Source: Gammaproteobacteria bacterium
Lineage (GTDB): Bacteria > Pseudomonadota > Gammaproteobacteria > GRL18
Length of the DNA: 6,171 nt
Assembly: GCA_024511395.1 (NCBI GenBank)
Contig: JANELJ010000134.1
Coordinates: 1 to 6,171, forward strand
Reading direction: 5' to 3'
In this document: piece after piece, positions 6,030-6,171 of the stretch
How positions within the stretch are numbered: position 1 is the first letter of the stretch
Layout: the number at the start of each line of letters is the position of its first letter
Notes under the pieces: generated by a model
Told to the model about the DNA's origin: nothing
The model's input: only the letters and a program-made list of their open reading frames with translations
The model's database searches: none
Made by a program: the position numbers and the translations under genes

Positions 6030-6171
6030 ATATCTTCCATCCCTTCTGTTAAGGTTTGATCCGCTGCTCTGCAGTATTATTATCAATCTGTAAATTGCCA
6101 TCCTCAAGATAGATGGTCAGATAGTTCCATTGATTGATCACATAACGGATCGCCACACCCAGCTTGCTGTC
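6030..6171 (-). mobile_element. IS66-family transposase remnant, C-terminal part
   Basis: Read on the minus strand from the right edge, the frame gives SKLGVAIRYVINQWNYL, then IYLEDGNLQIDNNTAEQRIKP and TAA at 6051-6049. This is the conserved end of the IS66 TnpC transposase, including the NNxAE segment with the probable catalytic glutamate of the DDE triad. In intact relatives the protein goes on with a GRKNWLF-like motif and 50 or more residues; here only QKGW-like traces follow the stop before the EAL gene begins. The element is therefore truncated and its terminal inverted repeat is not seen. The rest lies beyond the window. It is convergent with the c-di-GMP gene. Confidence 0.82.

Overview
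The window looks like a piece of a moderately AT-rich gammaproteobacterial chromosome, judged from the UbiE and MenE family proteins and a CHASE-PAS-GGDEF-EAL type c-di-GMP enzyme. Two clearly broken genes and a transposase remnant side by side suggest a genome undergoing decay, as in host-associated or recently bottlenecked bacteria. A finer placement (for example Oceanospirillales symbionts) would be a guess.

Layout. Positions 1-493 contain no gene I recognise, only inverted repeats, one weak minus-strand small ORF and a probable promoter. Positions 494-2560 hold an apparently intact two-gene quinone operon: ubiE/menG (C-methyltransferase) and a divergent menE (o-succinylbenzoate-CoA ligase), 6 bases apart. 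Positions 2561-2628 are a short AT-rich spacer with a possible promoter, a strong Shine-Dalgarno site and inverted repeats.

Positions 2629-6029 hold a two-gene sensory module joined by an ATGA overlap. The first gene encodes a periplasmic ABC-type substrate-binding-like protein. The second encodes a membrane-anchored CHASE-PAS-GGDEF-EAL protein. Both are pseudogenes. The binding protein carries one lesion, best explained as a 10-base deletion between direct repeats. The c-di-GMP gene carries about four or five: a TAG or frameshift near 3779-3835, an in-frame TAA at 4212, a perfect heptanucleotide array at 4533-4572 that breaks the PAS domain, and a deletion of roughly 30 codons between GGDEF and EAL near 5308-5316. 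The EAL part still has all its expected active-site residues. The module ends directly against a minus-strand IS66 transposase remnant that runs off the right edge.

The most striking element is the CTAAACC array, about 5.7 perfect copies. It has the same unit as plant and algal telomeres (CCCTAAA/TTTAGGG), yet it sits inside a bacterial PAS coding sequence. Removing exactly four units restores the reading frame and a normal PAS motif (LLNPKAESLTG), so it looks like an expansion of a pre-existing 1.7-copy seed. Because the heptamer encodes a stop in every forward frame once expanded, it is a length-dependent OFF lesion and not an ordinary frame-based phase switch.
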